Positions 1 to 9,513 of a DNA stretch of 54,093 bases are shown here, in pieces. The notes under the pieces are model-generated. The model was not told where the DNA came from and made no database searches. It saw nothing but the letters and a program-made list of their open reading frames with translations. Position numbers and translations under genes: made by a program. Origin of the DNA: Flavobacterium sp. (GTDB lineage Bacteria; Bacteroidota; Bacteroidia; Flavobacteriales; Flavobacteriaceae); assembly GCF_024305175.1 (NCBI RefSeq), contig NZ_JAMWYY010000020.1, forward strand, positions 1 to 54,093. The letters are read 5' to 3'. Position 1 is the first letter of the stretch. Every line of letters starts with the position of its first letter.

Positions 1-1
1 C

Positions 2-217
2 GTTATTGCTTTTCTATTAGCAGGTGACTTTATAATGTTTGCACAAATTGGTAGTGGAGGAACGGGTGATGGTACTGGGTCTGATGACGGTTCCGGAAAC
101 AATGAAGGTGATGATGTACCTGTTAATGGCAAACTTATTATTCTTGGAATAGCAGCTGTTGCATTTGCATTTTATTACTATAAGCAACAGACACAGAATA
201 AAGAACTATCAAAATAA
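2..217 (+). CDS. C-terminal part of a small exported protein with a PID-CTERM-like tail (5' truncated)
   Basis: The open frame runs in from the left edge, so the true start lies outside the window. The first residues (VIAFLLAGDFIMFAQ) look like the end of a signal peptide cleaved after FAQ. A Gly/Asp/Ser-rich linker of about 25 residues follows, then DDVPVNG, one hydrophobic helix (LIILGIAAVAFAFYYY) and a short polar tail with lysines. A D-x-P-(I/V)-(D/N)-G motif before a membrane helix and basic tail resembles the small PID-CTERM-type sorting tails of Bacteroidota. That assignment is from memory of the motif. The ATG at position 35 falls inside the signal peptide and is not the start. The function of the mature protein is unknown. 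Confidence 0.6.
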   Translation, partial: VIAFLLAGDFIMFAQIGSGGTGDGTGSDDGSGNNEGDDVPVNGKLIILGIAAVAFAFYYYKQQTQNKELSK

Positions 218-237
218 TATTTTTTATTAATTTATAT

Positions 238-269
238 AAAAAAGGAGATGTTGATACATCTCCTTTTTT
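238..269. terminator. Bidirectional intrinsic terminator
   Basis: A perfect stem GGAGATG/CATCTCC (244-250 with 257-263) has a 6-base loop, an A-run on its left and a T-run on its right. It sits between the rightward partial gene and the leftward E2 gene and can end transcription both ways. Confidence 0.85.
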
Positions 270-286
270 ATATAAATTAATATTGA

Positions 287-1591
287 CTATATATCGCGAT
301 TTATGTCCCATGCTTCAAGATAATCAGCTACACGCTTAACAAATGAGCCTCCAAGGGCACCATCCACTACACGGTGGTCATAACTGTGTGACAGGAACAT
401 TTTTTGGCGAATACCTATAAAATCACCTTCAGGTGTTTCAATTACAGCAGGTACTTTTCGTATAGCTCCTAATGCCAGAATACCCACCTGCGGCTGGTTA
501 ATAATTGGCGTACCAAACACACTGCCAAAAGTACCAACATTTGTTACTGTATAAGTTCCGCCCTGTGTGTCGTCAGGCTTCAGTTTTCCAGACTTAGCAC
601 GGTTGGCAAGATCATTTACCGCTTTTGCCATGCCTACTAGGTTAAGCTGGTCGGCATTTTTTATAACCGGTACAATAAGGTTACCATTTGGCAATGCGGC
701 AGCCATGCCCAGATTAATATTTTTCTTCTTTATAATGTACTCTCCATCTACAGATATATTCATCATAGGGAAGTCTTTCAGTGCACGGGCAACTGCCTCC
801 ATAAATATTGGTGTAAAAGTAAGTTTTTCACCTTCCCTTTTCTCGAAAGTTCCTTTAAACTTATCCCTCCACTTAACAATATTAGTTACATCTACTTCTA
901 TAAATGATTGTACGTGTGCAGAAGTTTGTATTGACTGTACCATATGGTGCGAAATCATTTTACGCATACGGTCCATCTCTATAATTTCATCCTGTCCGTT
1001 AACCGATACCGGGGCCGCTTTTGCAGCAGCAGGCTGTTGCTGTACAGGCGTTACAGGTTTAGCAGGTTGCTGTGCCGGTGCTGGCTGAGACTGCCTATCT
1101 TTAATATAAGCTAATATATCGCTTTTGGTAACCCTGCCGTCTTTGCCGGTTCCTTTAATAGCGTCAAGCTCCTGAAGGCTTATACCTTCTTCTTTAGCTA
1201 TATTTTTAACCAACGGAGAGAAAAACTTATCAGAATCAGCAAAATCAAGCGAAGCGGCTACTGTTTCTTTTGCGGTTTCTACTGTTTTTGCAACTGTTTC
1301 TACATTTGCATCGGTAGTTTTTTGTGATGGGGCATCAACACTTACACCACCTTCGGTTTCAATATAGGCAATTGTTTGGCCTACCTGAACTACATCATTA
1401 ACCTGAAAAAGTATTTCAGAGAGTACTCCCGATACTTCAGAAGGCACTTCAGAATCTACTTTATCTGTGGCTATTTCCAGTACTGCCTCATCTGCATCAA
1501 TATGGTCACCCACATTTTTTAACCAGTTTGTAATGGTTGCTTCTGCAACACTCTCACCCATTTTGGGTAATTTAAGTTCAAACTTTGCCAT
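287..1591 (-). CDS. 2-oxo acid dehydrogenase E2 subunit (dihydrolipoyl acyltransferase)
   Basis: This is the E2 core enzyme of a 2-oxoacid dehydrogenase complex. It moves an acyl group from lipoyl-lysine to CoA in the cytoplasm. Visible in order: one N-terminal lipoyl domain with the lipoylated lysine in ATDKVDSE (about K44), an Ala/Pro/Gln-rich linker, an E3-binding domain (about residues 123-163), a second AP-rich linker, and the catalytic domain ending in the DHRVVDG motif (about 405-411). The 434-residue length with one lipoyl domain suits a branched-chain or generic E2 better than a multi-lipoyl pyruvate E2. No E1 or E3 gene is adjacent, so the substrate is not fixed by context. Confidence 0.93.
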   Translation of the reverse strand: MAKFELKLPKMGESVAEATITNWLKNVGDHIDADEAVLEIATDKVDSEVPSEVSGVLSEILFQVNDVVQVGQTIAYIETEGGVSVDAPSQKTTDANVETVAKTVETAKETVAASLDFADSDKFFSPLVKNIAKEEGISLQELDAIKGTGKDGRVTKSDILAYIKDRQSQPAPAQQPAKPVTPVQQQPAAAKAAPVSVNGQDEIIEMDRMRKMISHHMVQSIQTSAHVQSFIEVDVTNIVKWRDKFKGTFEKREGEKLTFTPIFMEAVARALKDFPMMNISVDGEYIIKKKNINLGMAAALPNGNLIVPVIKNADQLNLVGMAKAVNDLANRAKSGKLKPDDTQGGTYTVTNVGTFGSVFGTPIINQPQVGILALGAIRKVPAVIETPEGDFIGIRQKMFLSHSYDHRVVDGALGGSFVKRVADYLEAWDINRDI

Positions 1592-1648
1592 ATCGTTAAC
1601 CTAATGGTAGATTTAATGTTTATGCTTGCGAAATTAATAAAAATTTTG

Positions 1649-1680
1649 ACTTAATACTTTTCTGTCAATAATTATTAAGT
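1649..1680 (-). terminator. Weak possible terminator after the glycosyltransferase gene
   Basis: An AT-only 8-base inverted repeat (1649-1656 with 1673-1680) lies in the 104-base gap between two leftward genes. On the minus strand it is followed by a T-rich stretch. The stem has a single GC pair and the loop is 16 bases, so the call is weak. Confidence 0.25.
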
Positions 1681-1695
1681 AAACTACAACGTTTT

Positions 1696-2850
1696 TTAAA
1701 GGTGTATTACACTTCCCCTGTCGTTACTGCTGTTACTGCCAATAATAAAATTGTATACTTGTGGCTTTATCTTAAAAGTGTAACATCCTGAACAGTGACG
1801 CTGCATGATTGCTATCATATCGCCATAACTAAGCAGGTCATTATCAAAAATAATTTCCGTCTGTTTCGGGTTGATACCTGTAGCGGGATAAAGCATGTTC
1901 TCTTTATATTCCCCTATTCTTATTACTTTTGCGGTAAGTTGCTCTTCGAGCGCCAGCTTTAACTCTTCATTCTTAGAAAACAGATAATATTCTTCAGGTT
2001 GGCGGCGCGCCACTTTTTTATTCTTTTTATTAAACACAAAAAACAGCGTTCCGGCACGCATAAAAAGATCAAAAAATAAAGAGCCGTTAAAATGTTTCCT
2101 GTAAAATGCCTTAGTAGCATCATTAAAGCGTTTCATATAGGCCCCATCGCGCACTGTGCTCTCCCCCTTATAATGAATTATGGCAGTACCCGGATAATAC
2201 CAGTTCTTTTTCCCTGCTTTTACAATGGTATATGATAAATCCATGTCTTCGCTATACATAAAATAGCTTTCGTCAAACCCACCTGCATTTAAGTAGGTTT
2301 CGCGGTGCATAAACATAAATGCCCCTGTTAATATCTCGGTTTCACCAACCTCATCTTTACCAAGGTGCATGGCATAATATTGGTTAAAAAGCCTCGTTTT
2401 AGGAAACAGCTTATATAAGCCCGCAATTTTTGTAACAGCTACCCACGGGGTAGGTATTCCCCTTTTACTTTCGGGGAGAAACCTGCCTGTACCATCAATC
2501 ATTTTAGCTCCGGCAATACCAAAGTTTTTTTTGCCTTCTGCAAAAGCGAGCATTTTGGTAAAAGTATCTTCGGCTACTACAGTATCGGGGTTAAGTATGC
2601 ATATATATTTACCTTGAGCATGTTGCACCCCTATATTATTACCCTTAGGGAAGCCAAAATTTTCCTGCAAAGCAATTAATTTTACCTGCGGAAATAACTC
2701 AGCAACCATCTTACAGCTATCATCGGGCGAGTTATTGTCCACTACAATAATTTCGCTTTCTGTACCTTCAAGCGCTTTTTGCACACTCTGCAGGCATAGC
2801 TGTAAAAAATAGCGTACGTTGTAGTTAAGGATGATTACTGATAGTTGCAT
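1696..2850 (-). CDS. Family 2 glycosyltransferase (rhamnosyltransferase-like)
   Basis: A GT-A fold inverting glycosyltransferase, probably cytoplasmic and acting on a surface polysaccharide or lipid-linked glycan. The start MQLSVIILNYN gives the usual family N-terminus. The open frame extends 23 codons further upstream, but that extension has no family similarity. Visible are the nucleotide-binding strand with VVDNNSPDDS, the ILNPDTVV (DxD-type) region and the acceptor-side motif SEDMDLSYTIVKAG. About 110 residues follow the usual GT core, including a hydrophobic stretch (LFFDLFMRAGTLFFVF) and a Cys-containing tail ending in GSNSSNDRGSVIHL. I do not recognise the function of that C-terminal part. 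The donor sugar cannot be read from sequence. Confidence 0.88.
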   Translation of the reverse strand: MQLSVIILNYNVRYFLQLCLQSVQKALEGTESEIIVVDNNSPDDSCKMVAELFPQVKLIALQENFGFPKGNNIGVQHAQGKYICILNPDTVVAEDTFTKMLAFAEGKKNFGIAGAKMIDGTGRFLPESKRGIPTPWVAVTKIAGLYKLFPKTRLFNQYYAMHLGKDEVGETEILTGAFMFMHRETYLNAGGFDESYFMYSEDMDLSYTIVKAGKKNWYYPGTAIIHYKGESTVRDGAYMKRFNDATKAFYRKHFNGSLFFDLFMRAGTLFFVFNKKNKKVARRQPEEYYLFSKNEELKLALEEQLTAKVIRIGEYKENMLYPATGINPKQTEIIFDNDLLSYGDMIAIMQRHCSGCYTFKIKPQVYNFIIGSNSSNDRGSVIHL

Positions 2851-2899
2851 AAGGCAAATATAATAATTACCTAAAATGGTTGTAGTATTAATTGATATG

Positions 2900-2932
2900 T
2901 TGAGAAAGTTTAGCAACATATCTTTATTTTTG
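2900..2932 (+). promoter_or_regulatory. Flavobacterial-type promoter for the FAD-oxidase gene
   Basis: TTG at 2900-2902 and TATTTTTG at 2925-2932 are separated by 22 bases, within the range for the Bacteroidota sigma factor consensus TTG/TAnnTTTG. The start codon at 2953 lies about 15 bases beyond the expected transcription start. Confidence 0.5.
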
Positions 2933-2952
2933 AGGCATTAATTAAATTGGTC

Positions 2953-4359
2953 ATGCAAGTTATACTATCTGATGCTTTAATAGAAAGTCTGGTTAACATT
3001 ACAGGAAAAAACTTTGTGTTTACCGACGAGGAAACACGCCACCACTACGGGCACGACGAAACCGAAGACTATAATTTTCCGCCTACCGTAGTAGTAAAAC
3101 CAGGCACTACCGAAGAAGTTTCTGCGATTATGAAGCTTGTAAACCAATATAATATTCCTGTTGTGCCTATTGGAGGGCGCACCGGGCTTAGCGGCGGGGC
3201 TTTAAGTATTCATGGTGGTATAGGCCTTTCTATGGAGCGTTTTACTAAAATAGAGATAGACGAGCGCAACCTGCAGGCTATTGTAGAGCCGGCAGTAGTT
3301 ACACAGGTATTTCAGGAAGCTGTACTTGAAAAAGGGTTATTTTATCCGCCCGACCCAAGCAGCCGCGGCAGTTGCACTATAGGTGGTAACGTTGCCGAAA
3401 ATGCAGGTGGCGCAAGGGCTGTAAAATATGGTGTTACCAAAGACTATGTGCTTAACCTTGAAGTCGTTTTGCCCACAGGTGAAGTTATATGGACAGGTGC
3501 CAATACCCTAAAAAACTCTACAGGCTATAACCTTACCCAGCTTATGGTGGGTAGTGAGGGTACACTGGGTATAATTACCAAAATTGTAATGAAGCTGCTG
3601 CCAAAGAACAACCATAACGTACTAATGCTTGTACCTTTCTTTAAAGCAGAGCAGGCATGCGAAGCTGTGGCTGCTATTTTTCGTGCAGGCATTGTACCAA
3701 GTGCATTGGAGTTCATGGAGCGTGATGCTATTGACTGGACATTGCGTTATATAGACGGAGTAAGCATCCCGATTGGCGATGCTGTACAGGCACACCTGCT
3801 TATTGAGGTTGATGGTAATTATCCGGATGTGCTGTTTAGTGAAGCAGAAAAAATTACTGATGTGCTGGAGGCTTTTGATATAGACGAAATACTTTTTGCC
3901 GATACCGAAGATCAAAAAAATGCACTCTGGAAAATGCGCCGCGCAGTTGGCGAGGCAGTAAAATCAAATTCTGTTTATAAAGAAGAGGATACTGTTGTAC
4001 CCCGCTATGAACTGCCTGCGCTTTTAAAAGGCATAAAGGAAATTGGGAAAAAATATGGCTTCAGCTCTGTTTGCTATGGGCATGCCGGAGACGGCAACCT
4101 GCACGTAAATATTGTGAAGGGCGATATGACCGACGACCAATGGCAAACCGAAGTACCAAAAGGCATACGTGAAATATTTGAGCTTACCATTTCTTTAAAA
4201 GGTACTCTTTCAGGTGAGCACGGTATCGGCTATGTGCAAAAGAACTTTATGGATATTGCTTTTTCAAACCAGCATCTGCAACTCATGAAAAGTATAAAGC
4301 AATTGTTTGACCCGAATAACATACTAAACCCAGGCAAGATATTTCCTGATAGCCTTTAA
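2953..4359 (+). CDS. FAD-linked oxidase, GlcD/D-lactate dehydrogenase-like
   Basis: A flavoprotein of the VAO/PCMH family that oxidises a 2-hydroxy acid such as glycolate, D-lactate or D-2-hydroxyglutarate. The PCMH FAD-binding domain covers roughly residues 40-220, with PIGGRTGLSGGAL and the stretch SSRGSCTIGGNVAENAGGA. The FAD-oxidase C-terminal domain follows, with GHAGDGNLHVN and GTLSGEHGIG. The 468-residue length is normal for GlcD-type proteins. The ATG at 2953 is preferred over a TTG two codons upstream. No glcE or glcF partner is adjacent, so the physiological substrate is open. The stop codon overlaps that of the convergent antiporter gene. Confidence 0.88.
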   Translation: MQVILSDALIESLVNITGKNFVFTDEETRHHYGHDETEDYNFPPTVVVKPGTTEEVSAIMKLVNQYNIPVVPIGGRTGLSGGALSIHGGIGLSMERFTKIEIDERNLQAIVEPAVVTQVFQEAVLEKGLFYPPDPSSRGSCTIGGNVAENAGGARAVKYGVTKDYVLNLEVVLPTGEVIWTGANTLKNSTGYNLTQLMVGSEGTLGIITKIVMKLLPKNNHNVLMLVPFFKAEQACEAVAAIFRAGIVPSALEFMERDAIDWTLRYIDGVSIPIGDAVQAHLLIEVDGNYPDVLFSEAEKITDVLEAFDIDEILFADTEDQKNALWKMRRAVGEAVKSNSVYKEEDTVVPRYELPALLKGIKEIGKKYGFSSVCYGHAGDGNLHVNIVKGDMTDDQWQTEVPKGIREIFELTISLKGTLSGEHGIGYVQKNFMDIAFSNQHLQLMKSIKQLFDPNNILNPGKIFPDSL

Positions 4360-5594
4360 GATTTCGCCAGCACGCGGTTAGCTACTTTACCAATAGTAAG
4401 CCCCTGCACTATTATAGAAAATACTACCACAAAGTAAGTGATTGCTATTATAGTCTTTTTGTAAGGGTTCTCATCAATAGATAAGGCAAGCGCTATAGAG
4501 ACACCGCCCCTTAGCCCGCCCCAAACCAGCACGTTAATAGTGCCGCGGGTTATCTTTTCTTTAAAGGTTATAATTCTTGTGGGTAGCCATATTGATATAA
4601 GCCTCGAAAGCAAAACAATTATCACACAAGCAAGCCCCGGAAGCCAGTATTGCGTAAGGTCAGGTATGAGCAACAGGTTTAACCCTATAAACAGGAATAG
4701 TATTGCGTTTAATATTTCATCATTAAGCTCCCAGAATTTATCAAGGTAATCCTTTGTGGTGGCCGACATAGCCCAGCGTTTCCTGAAGTTACCAATAATA
4801 AGCCCGGCAAAAACCATGGTAAGCGGCCCAGAAACATGCAGCGCACGCGCTATAAGATAACCGCCCATAACAACAGAAAGTGTGATAAGTATCGTTACTT
4901 TATAATCATCTATTTTACGTATGGCTCTGGATGCACCTACGCCAAGGGCAATACCCAGTAATAAGCCACCGCCTGCCTCACGGATAAAAAGCCATATAAT
5001 ATTCAGGGCTGTAAAATTTTCTGTATTGCCTTGTGCAAGCTGCAATAGTACCGCAAAAAGCACCACAGCCATTCCATCATTAAAAAGAGATTCGCCTGCA
5101 ATTTTTGTTTCCAAAGATTTACGCACTTTGGCCTCCTTTAATATACTCAGTACCGCAACAGGGTCTGTAGGCGATATAAGCGCACCAAACAGCAGGCAAT
5201 ATAAAAAAGGTATCTCTAGCCCGTCAATGGGAATAAAGTACACCAGCGTGCCCACAGCAAGTGTAGAGATAACAACTGTAATAGTAGAAAAGGTGAGTAT
5301 AGGCCTGCTCTGCTCCCGCAAATCACGAAGGCTTACGTGTATTGCGCCAGCAAACAACATAAAATTAAGCATGGCACCCATGAGCACCTCTGTAAAGTCA
5401 AAATTAGATACAAGGGATGATATACGCTCATTAATACTCGGCACTGTGTTACCAAATGCCACCAGTGCAACAGAGGCAACCATTGCTATTACCATTATAC
5501 CTATAGTAGAGGGCAGCTTTAAAAACCTTACATTAAAATAGGCGAAAAAAGAAGCGATAACAATAAATACGGATAATGAGTAATATAGTTCCAT
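4356..5594 (-). CDS. Cation:proton antiporter (CPA1/NhaP type)
   Basis: An inner-membrane Na+(K+)/H+ exchanger for pH and ion homeostasis. The protein is hydrophobic along its whole 412 residues, with roughly 12 predicted membrane helices. The ion-binding helix motif GALISPTDPVAVLSI and the following AGESLFNDGMAVVLF are diagnostic of the CPA1 family. A late WGGLRGGVSIALAL segment is also typical. There is no long cytoplasmic C-terminal regulatory domain. The gene ends on the last bases of the convergent FAD-oxidase gene and stands alone on its strand upstream of the secA terminator. Confidence 0.92.
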   Translation of the reverse strand: MELYYSLSVFIVIASFFAYFNVRFLKLPSTIGIMVIAMVASVALVAFGNTVPSINERISSLVSNFDFTEVLMGAMLNFMLFAGAIHVSLRDLREQSRPILTFSTITVVISTLAVGTLVYFIPIDGLEIPFLYCLLFGALISPTDPVAVLSILKEAKVRKSLETKIAGESLFNDGMAVVLFAVLLQLAQGNTENFTALNIIWLFIREAGGGLLLGIALGVGASRAIRKIDDYKVTILITLSVVMGGYLIARALHVSGPLTMVFAGLIIGNFRKRWAMSATTKDYLDKFWELNDEILNAILFLFIGLNLLLIPDLTQYWLPGLACVIIVLLSRLISIWLPTRIITFKEKITRGTINVLVWGGLRGGVSIALALSIDENPYKKTIIAITYFVVVFSIIVQGLTIGKVANRVLAKS

Positions 5595-5615
5595 AGCCAG
5601 ACAGTAAGAGTTTAC

Positions 5616-5648
5616 AAAAATAAAAATCCCTCCGCAGTGCAGAGGGAT
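5616..5648 (-). terminator. secA terminator
   Basis: A stem ATCCCTC/GAGGGAT (5626-5632 with 5642-5648) with a 9-base loop. Read on the minus strand it is followed by a T-rich tract, placed 22 bases after the secA stop codon. Confidence 0.75.
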
Positions 5649-5670
5649 TAGTTATACTTAATTAACGTAA

Positions 5671-8600
5671 TTAATCATTTGCTATTATCCACTCCCCCGA
5701 AGCCAAAAGGCCTTCTGCCTTTTTAAACTTCATGGTTTCGGTTTTTCCGCTCATAACATGCTTAACGGTAACAGTATCATTACGGTTAATTTTCGGGGCA
5801 TCCCTTACCACTGTTTCAGTTACCTGAGGGCGGCTTTGTGCTTGCCCTGCCTGGCGTGCCTGTGCAGCCATTTCATCGGTATTTAAAACCTCTTCCTTAC
5901 TTTCCCTGTATTCTTCCTTTTGCTGGGCTGGTTGCCTTGCCTCCTGGATATTATTAGGGTTGTGGGTTGGCAAATCTCCTTTAAACAGGAATGATATTAC
6001 TTCCTTATTAATGTTGTCAACCGTTTTCTTAAACAGGTTAAAGGCTTCAAACTTATAGATAAGCAACGGGTCTTTCTGTTCGTGAACAGCAAGCTGAACC
6101 GATTGTTTCAGCTCATCCATTTTACGAAGGTGTTTTTTCCATGCTTCGTCTATAATGGCAAGCGTTATGTTTTTCTCGAAATCATCAACTAACGATTTAC
6201 CTTCTGTCTGGTAAGCTTTTTCAAGGTTGGTAACCACGTTAAGCGTTTTTATACCATCGGTAAAAGGAACTACTATACGCTCATACTGCCCTGTATTGTT
6301 CTCATATACGTTTTTAATAACCGGGAAAGCTTCCGAGGCATCACGAAGGTTCTTTTCATGGTATGCCTCCATTACCTGCTTATACACTTTAGAGGTTATC
6401 TCCCTGTCAGACATCCTGCCAAATTCAGCATCGGTAAGAGGGGCGCTTATAGAGAAGTAACGTATCAGTTCAAACTCAAAGTTCTTATAATCTGATGCCG
6501 CTTTGTTGGTTTCTGTAATAAGCTCTACAGTATCATACATCATGTTGGCAATATCCACTTTAAGGCGGTCGCCATGCAGGGCGTGCTTCCTGCGCTTGTA
6601 TATTACCTCACGCTGCGCGTTCATTACATCATCATACTCCAAAAGCCTTTTACGTACACCAAAGTTGTTTTCTTCTACTTTTTTCTGTGCACGCTCTATA
6701 GATTTCGTCATCATGCTGTGTTGTATCACCTCTCCTTCTTTAAGGCCCATACGGTCCATAACCTTAGCTACCCTTTCAGAACCGAATAAACGCATCAGGT
6801 TATCTTCAAGCGAAACATAGAACTGTGAGCTTCCCGGGTCACCCTGACGACCTGCACGGCCTCGCAGCTGCCTGTCAACCCTTCGAGAGTCGTGGCGCTC
6901 TGTACCTATAATGGCAAGGCCTCCTTTTGCCTTAACCTCCGGTGTCAGCTTAATATCAGTACCACGGCCTGCCATATTGGTGGCTATGGTTACTATGCCA
7001 GGCTTACCTGCTTCGGCAACAATGTCGGCTTCTTTTTTGTGAAGCTTCGCGTTTAGCACGTTGTGCGGCACGTTCCTCATTTTAAGCATACGGCTTAAAA
7101 GCTCTGATATCTCTACCGATGTGGTACCTATAAGCACCGGCCTTCCGGCAGCAGACAGTTTAGAAACGTCCTCTATTACCGCATTAAATTTTTCGCGCAT
7201 GGTTTTATAGATAAGGTCATGCTCATCTTTACGCGCTATTGGCCTGTTGGTAGGTATTTCTACCACATCAAGCTTATATATTTCCCAAAACTCGCCTGCT
7301 TCGGTTACAGCCGTACCAGTCATACCGCCCAGCTTGTTGTACATCCTGAAGTAGTTTTGCAGTGTAATGGTTGCAAACGTTTGGGTTGCGGCCTCAATCT
7401 TTACATTTTCCTTAGCCTCAATTGCCTGGTGCAAACCGTCAGAATAACGGCGGCCTTCCATTATACGTCCAGTCTGCTCGTCTACTATCATGATCTTGTT
7501 TTCCATGATAACATACTCTACATCCTTCTCGAATAATGTATATGCTTTAAGCAATTGTGTAAGTGTATGTATGCGCTCGCTCTTTACAGAGAAATCCCTG
7601 AAAAGCTCTTCTTTGCGCTCTGCTTCCTGTTCTTTACCAAGGTTCTGCTTTTCAATACTGGCTATTTCGGTACCAATATCCGGTAATACAAAAAAGTCAT
7701 TATCGGTATCCTGCGACAGGAACTTGATTCCGTTATCAGTAAGCTCTACCTGGTTGTTTTTTTCTTCTATTACAAAATACAGTGCCTCATCAATTTTATG
7801 CATGTCGCGGTTATTGTCCTGCATATATTGATTCTCTGTTTTCTGGAGTATCTGCTTAACGCCTTCCTCACTTAAAAACTTAATAAGCGCCTTGTTTTTA
7901 GGTAATCCTCTGTGTGCCCTTAACAGCATAAAGCCACCATCTTTGGTATTGCCTTCTTTTATCAGTTTTTTAGCCTCTGCAAGTACACCGTTTATAAGGG
8001 TGCGCTGCAGGGTATATAAATTTTCTACTTTTGGCTTTAGCTCATTAAATTCGTGGCGGTCGCCCTGCGGCACAGGGCCTGATATAATAAGTGGCGTACG
8101 CGCATCATCAATTAACACTGAGTCAACCTCATCCACAATAGCAAAATTATGCTTGCGCTGCACAAGGTCGCCCGGTGAGTGTGCCATGTTATCCCTAAGA
8201 TAGTCAAAGCCGAATTCGTTATTGGTACCATAAGTGATGTCAGCAGCATAGGCTTTCCTCCTGCCCGGTGAGTTGGGCTGGTGGTTATCTATACAGTCTA
8301 CCGACATACCGTGGAACTCAAACAAGGGGGCTTTCCACGTGCTGTCCCTTTTGGCAAGATAATCGTTTACCGTTACAAGGTGAACACCGTTACCGGTAAG
8401 CGCGTTAAGATAAAGCGGCAGTGTAGCCACAAGCGTTTTACCTTCACCCGTCTGCATCTCGGCAATTTTACCCTGGTGCAGTACAACACCGCCTATAAGC
8501 TGCACATCATAGTGTATCATGTCCCAGGTAATTTCTTTACCTGCTGCATTCCATGAGTTAGCCCAAACGGCTTTGTCATCCTCCAGCGTTACGTATGATT

Positions 8601-9030
8601 TTGTAGCTGAAAGTTCCCTGTCATAAGGGGTAGCGGTTACGGTAATGGCAGTATTTTCCTTAAAGCGGCGGGCGGTTTCTTTAACCACTGCAAAAGCTTC
8701 GGGTAAAATTTCCATAAGTACCTTTTCAGAAATATCATAAGCCTCTTTTTCAAGCGCATCGATAGAAGCATAGATATCTTCTCTCTTATCAATGTCTTCG
8801 GTTTTTTCTATTTCTTCAAGGTAAGACGCTATTTTGGCGTCTTTTTCTGCCCTTGCCTCTTTAATTTTTTCTTTAAAGGTAATTGTCTTTGCCCTTAGCT
8901 CATCATGCGAAAGGGCTGCTAAAGCTTGTTCAAACGAATGAATCTTTTTAATAAGGGGCTGTATGCCCTTTATATCTTTTTCAGACTTATCGCCAACAAA
9001 AGCTTTAAGAATGCTGTTTATTAAACTCAT
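5671..9030 (-). CDS. secA: Preprotein translocase ATPase SecA
   Basis: The ATP-driven motor that pushes unfolded preproteins through SecYEG. Seen in order: NBD1 with Walker A MQTGEGKT (about residue 190) and the DEVDS box (about 300), the preprotein cross-linking region, NBD2 with [15 protein letters not shown], the arginine-finger region [16 protein letters not shown], and the helical scaffold with [19 protein letters not shown]. At 1119 residues it is about 200 longer than E. coli SecA. Part of the excess is a charged insertion around residues 330-460 in the cross-linking region. The C-terminus ends in a Lys/Glu-rich segment without the cysteine zinc-binding motif of proteobacterial SecA. 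It is monocistronic, with its own terminator. It would supply the Sec step for every exported protein in this window. Confidence 0.98.
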   Translation of the reverse strand: MSLINSILKAFVGDKSEKDIKGIQPLIKKIHSFEQALAALSHDELRAKTITFKEKIKEARAEKDAKIASYLEEIEKTEDIDKREDIYASIDALEKEAYDISEKVLMEILPEAFAVVKETARRFKENTAITVTATPYDRELSATKSYVTLEDDKAVWANSWNAAGKEITWDMIHYDVQLIGGVVLHQGKIAEMQTGEGKTLVATLPLYLNALTGNGVHLVTVNDYLAKRDSTWKAPLFEFHGMSVDCIDNHQPNSPGRRKAYAADITYGTNNEFGFDYLRDNMAHSPGDLVQRKHNFAIVDEVDSVLIDDARTPLIISGPVPQGDRHEFNELKPKVENLYTLQRTLINGVLAEAKKLIKEGNTKDGGFMLLRAHRGLPKNKALIKFLSEEGVKQILQKTENQYMQDNNRDMHKIDEALYFVIEEKNNQVELTDNGIKFLSQDTDNDFFVLPDIGTEIASIEKQNLGKEQEAERKEELFRDFSVKSERIHTLTQLLKAYTLFEKDVEYVIMENKIMIVDEQTGRIMEGRRYSDGLHQAIEAKENVKIEAATQTFATITLQNYFRMYNKLGGMTGTAVTEAGEFWEIYKLDVVEIPTNRPIARKDEHDLIYKTMREKFNAVIEDVSKLSAAGRPVLIGTTSVEISELLSRMLKMRNVPHNVLNAKLHKKEADIVAEAGKPGIVTIATNMAGRGTDIKLTPEVKAKGGLAIIGTERHDSRRVDRQLRGRAGRQGDPGSSQFYVSLEDNLMRLFGSERVAKVMDRMGLKEGEVIQHSMMTKSIERAQKKVEENNFGVRKRLLEYDDVMNAQREVIYKRRKHALHGDRLKVDIANMMYDTVELITETNKAASDYKNFEFELIRYFSISAPLTDAEFGRMSDREITSKVYKQVMEAYHEKNLRDASEAFPVIKNVYENNTGQYERIVVPFTDGIKTLNVVTNLEKAYQTEGKSLVDDFEKNITLAIIDEAWKKHLRKMDELKQSVQLAVHEQKDPLLIYKFEAFNLFKKTVDNINKEVISFLFKGDLPTHNPNNIQEARQPAQQKEEYRESKEEVLNTDEMAAQARQAGQAQSRPQVTETVVRDAPKINRNDTVTVKHVMSGKTETMKFKKAEGLLASGEWIIAND

Positions 9031-9074
9031 TATTATATAATTACTGTGTTTTGCGAATGGTTACAAATTTAACC

Positions 9075-9102
9075 AAAAAAAAAGCCTCCTGAAAGAGACT
9101 TT
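9075..9102 (-). terminator. Terminator after the DUF2795 gene
   Basis: On the minus strand an 8-base stem (AAAGTCTC with GGGGCTTT-type pairing allowing one G-T; plus-strand 9095-9102 with 9081-9088) and 6-base loop lead into a run of T. It separates the DUF2795 gene from secA. Confidence 0.65.
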
Positions 9103-9125
9103 TCAATTGATTGTTTTATTTTATG

Positions 9126-9347
9126 CTAGTATTCATCCTCGTTCCAAAGATAATCTTCGTCGGTAGGATAATCCGGCCATATTTCTTCCATCGATTCATA
9201 TATCTCACCTTCATCTTCTATTGACTGAAGGTTTTCCACCACCTCAAGCGGTGCTCCTGTCCTGATGGCATAATCTATAAGCTCATCTTTTGTAGCAGGC
9301 CAAGGGGCATCACTTAAATAGGACGCCAGTTCTAATGTCCAATACAT
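9126..9347 (-). CDS. DUF2795 domain-containing protein
   Basis: A 73-residue acidic protein beginning MYWTLELASYLSDAPWP, which matches the conserved small DUF2795 proteins of Flavobacteriia. The domain includes a typical A-x-R-x-G-A-P-like segment (AIRTGAPLEVVENLQ) and the tail is rich in Asp/Glu and aromatic residues. There is no signal peptide or membrane helix, so it is cytoplasmic. It has its own promoter and terminator and is therefore monocistronic. The function of the family is not known to me. Confidence 0.85.
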   Translation of the reverse strand: MYWTLELASYLSDAPWPATKDELIDYAIRTGAPLEVVENLQSIEDEGEIYESMEEIWPDYPTDEDYLWNEDEY

Positions 9348-9370
9348 TTTATAAACGATTTAAGTTTATG

Positions 9371-9400
9371 CAAAAATAAATTTTATACTGAAATAGTCAA
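9371..9400 (-). promoter_or_regulatory. Promoter of the DUF2795 gene
   Basis: On the minus strand TTG (9400-9398) and TATTTTTG (9378-9371) are spaced by 19 bases, an ideal flavobacterial promoter. The expected start site gives a leader of about 17 bases. Confidence 0.65.
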
Positions 9401-9513
9401 GTAAAAATTTGTTTATTTTCTAAAAAAAGTTAAGAACGTTTTGCAGCGGCAAAACAGGTACAGTAAAAGCTACTGTTTACGTTAAATTTCAGTAACTTAT
9501 TACTGCCTGCCGG

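Noticed and set aside
567..1088. 173-codon frame antisense to the E2 gene
   Set aside because: Composition is Ser/Phe/Ile-rich shadow of the Ala/Pro/Gln linker codons; the E2 reading is certain.
7219..8556. Antisense open frames of about 90-115 codons within secA
   Set aside because: Shadow frames of a strongly conserved gene, with no family similarity or export pattern.
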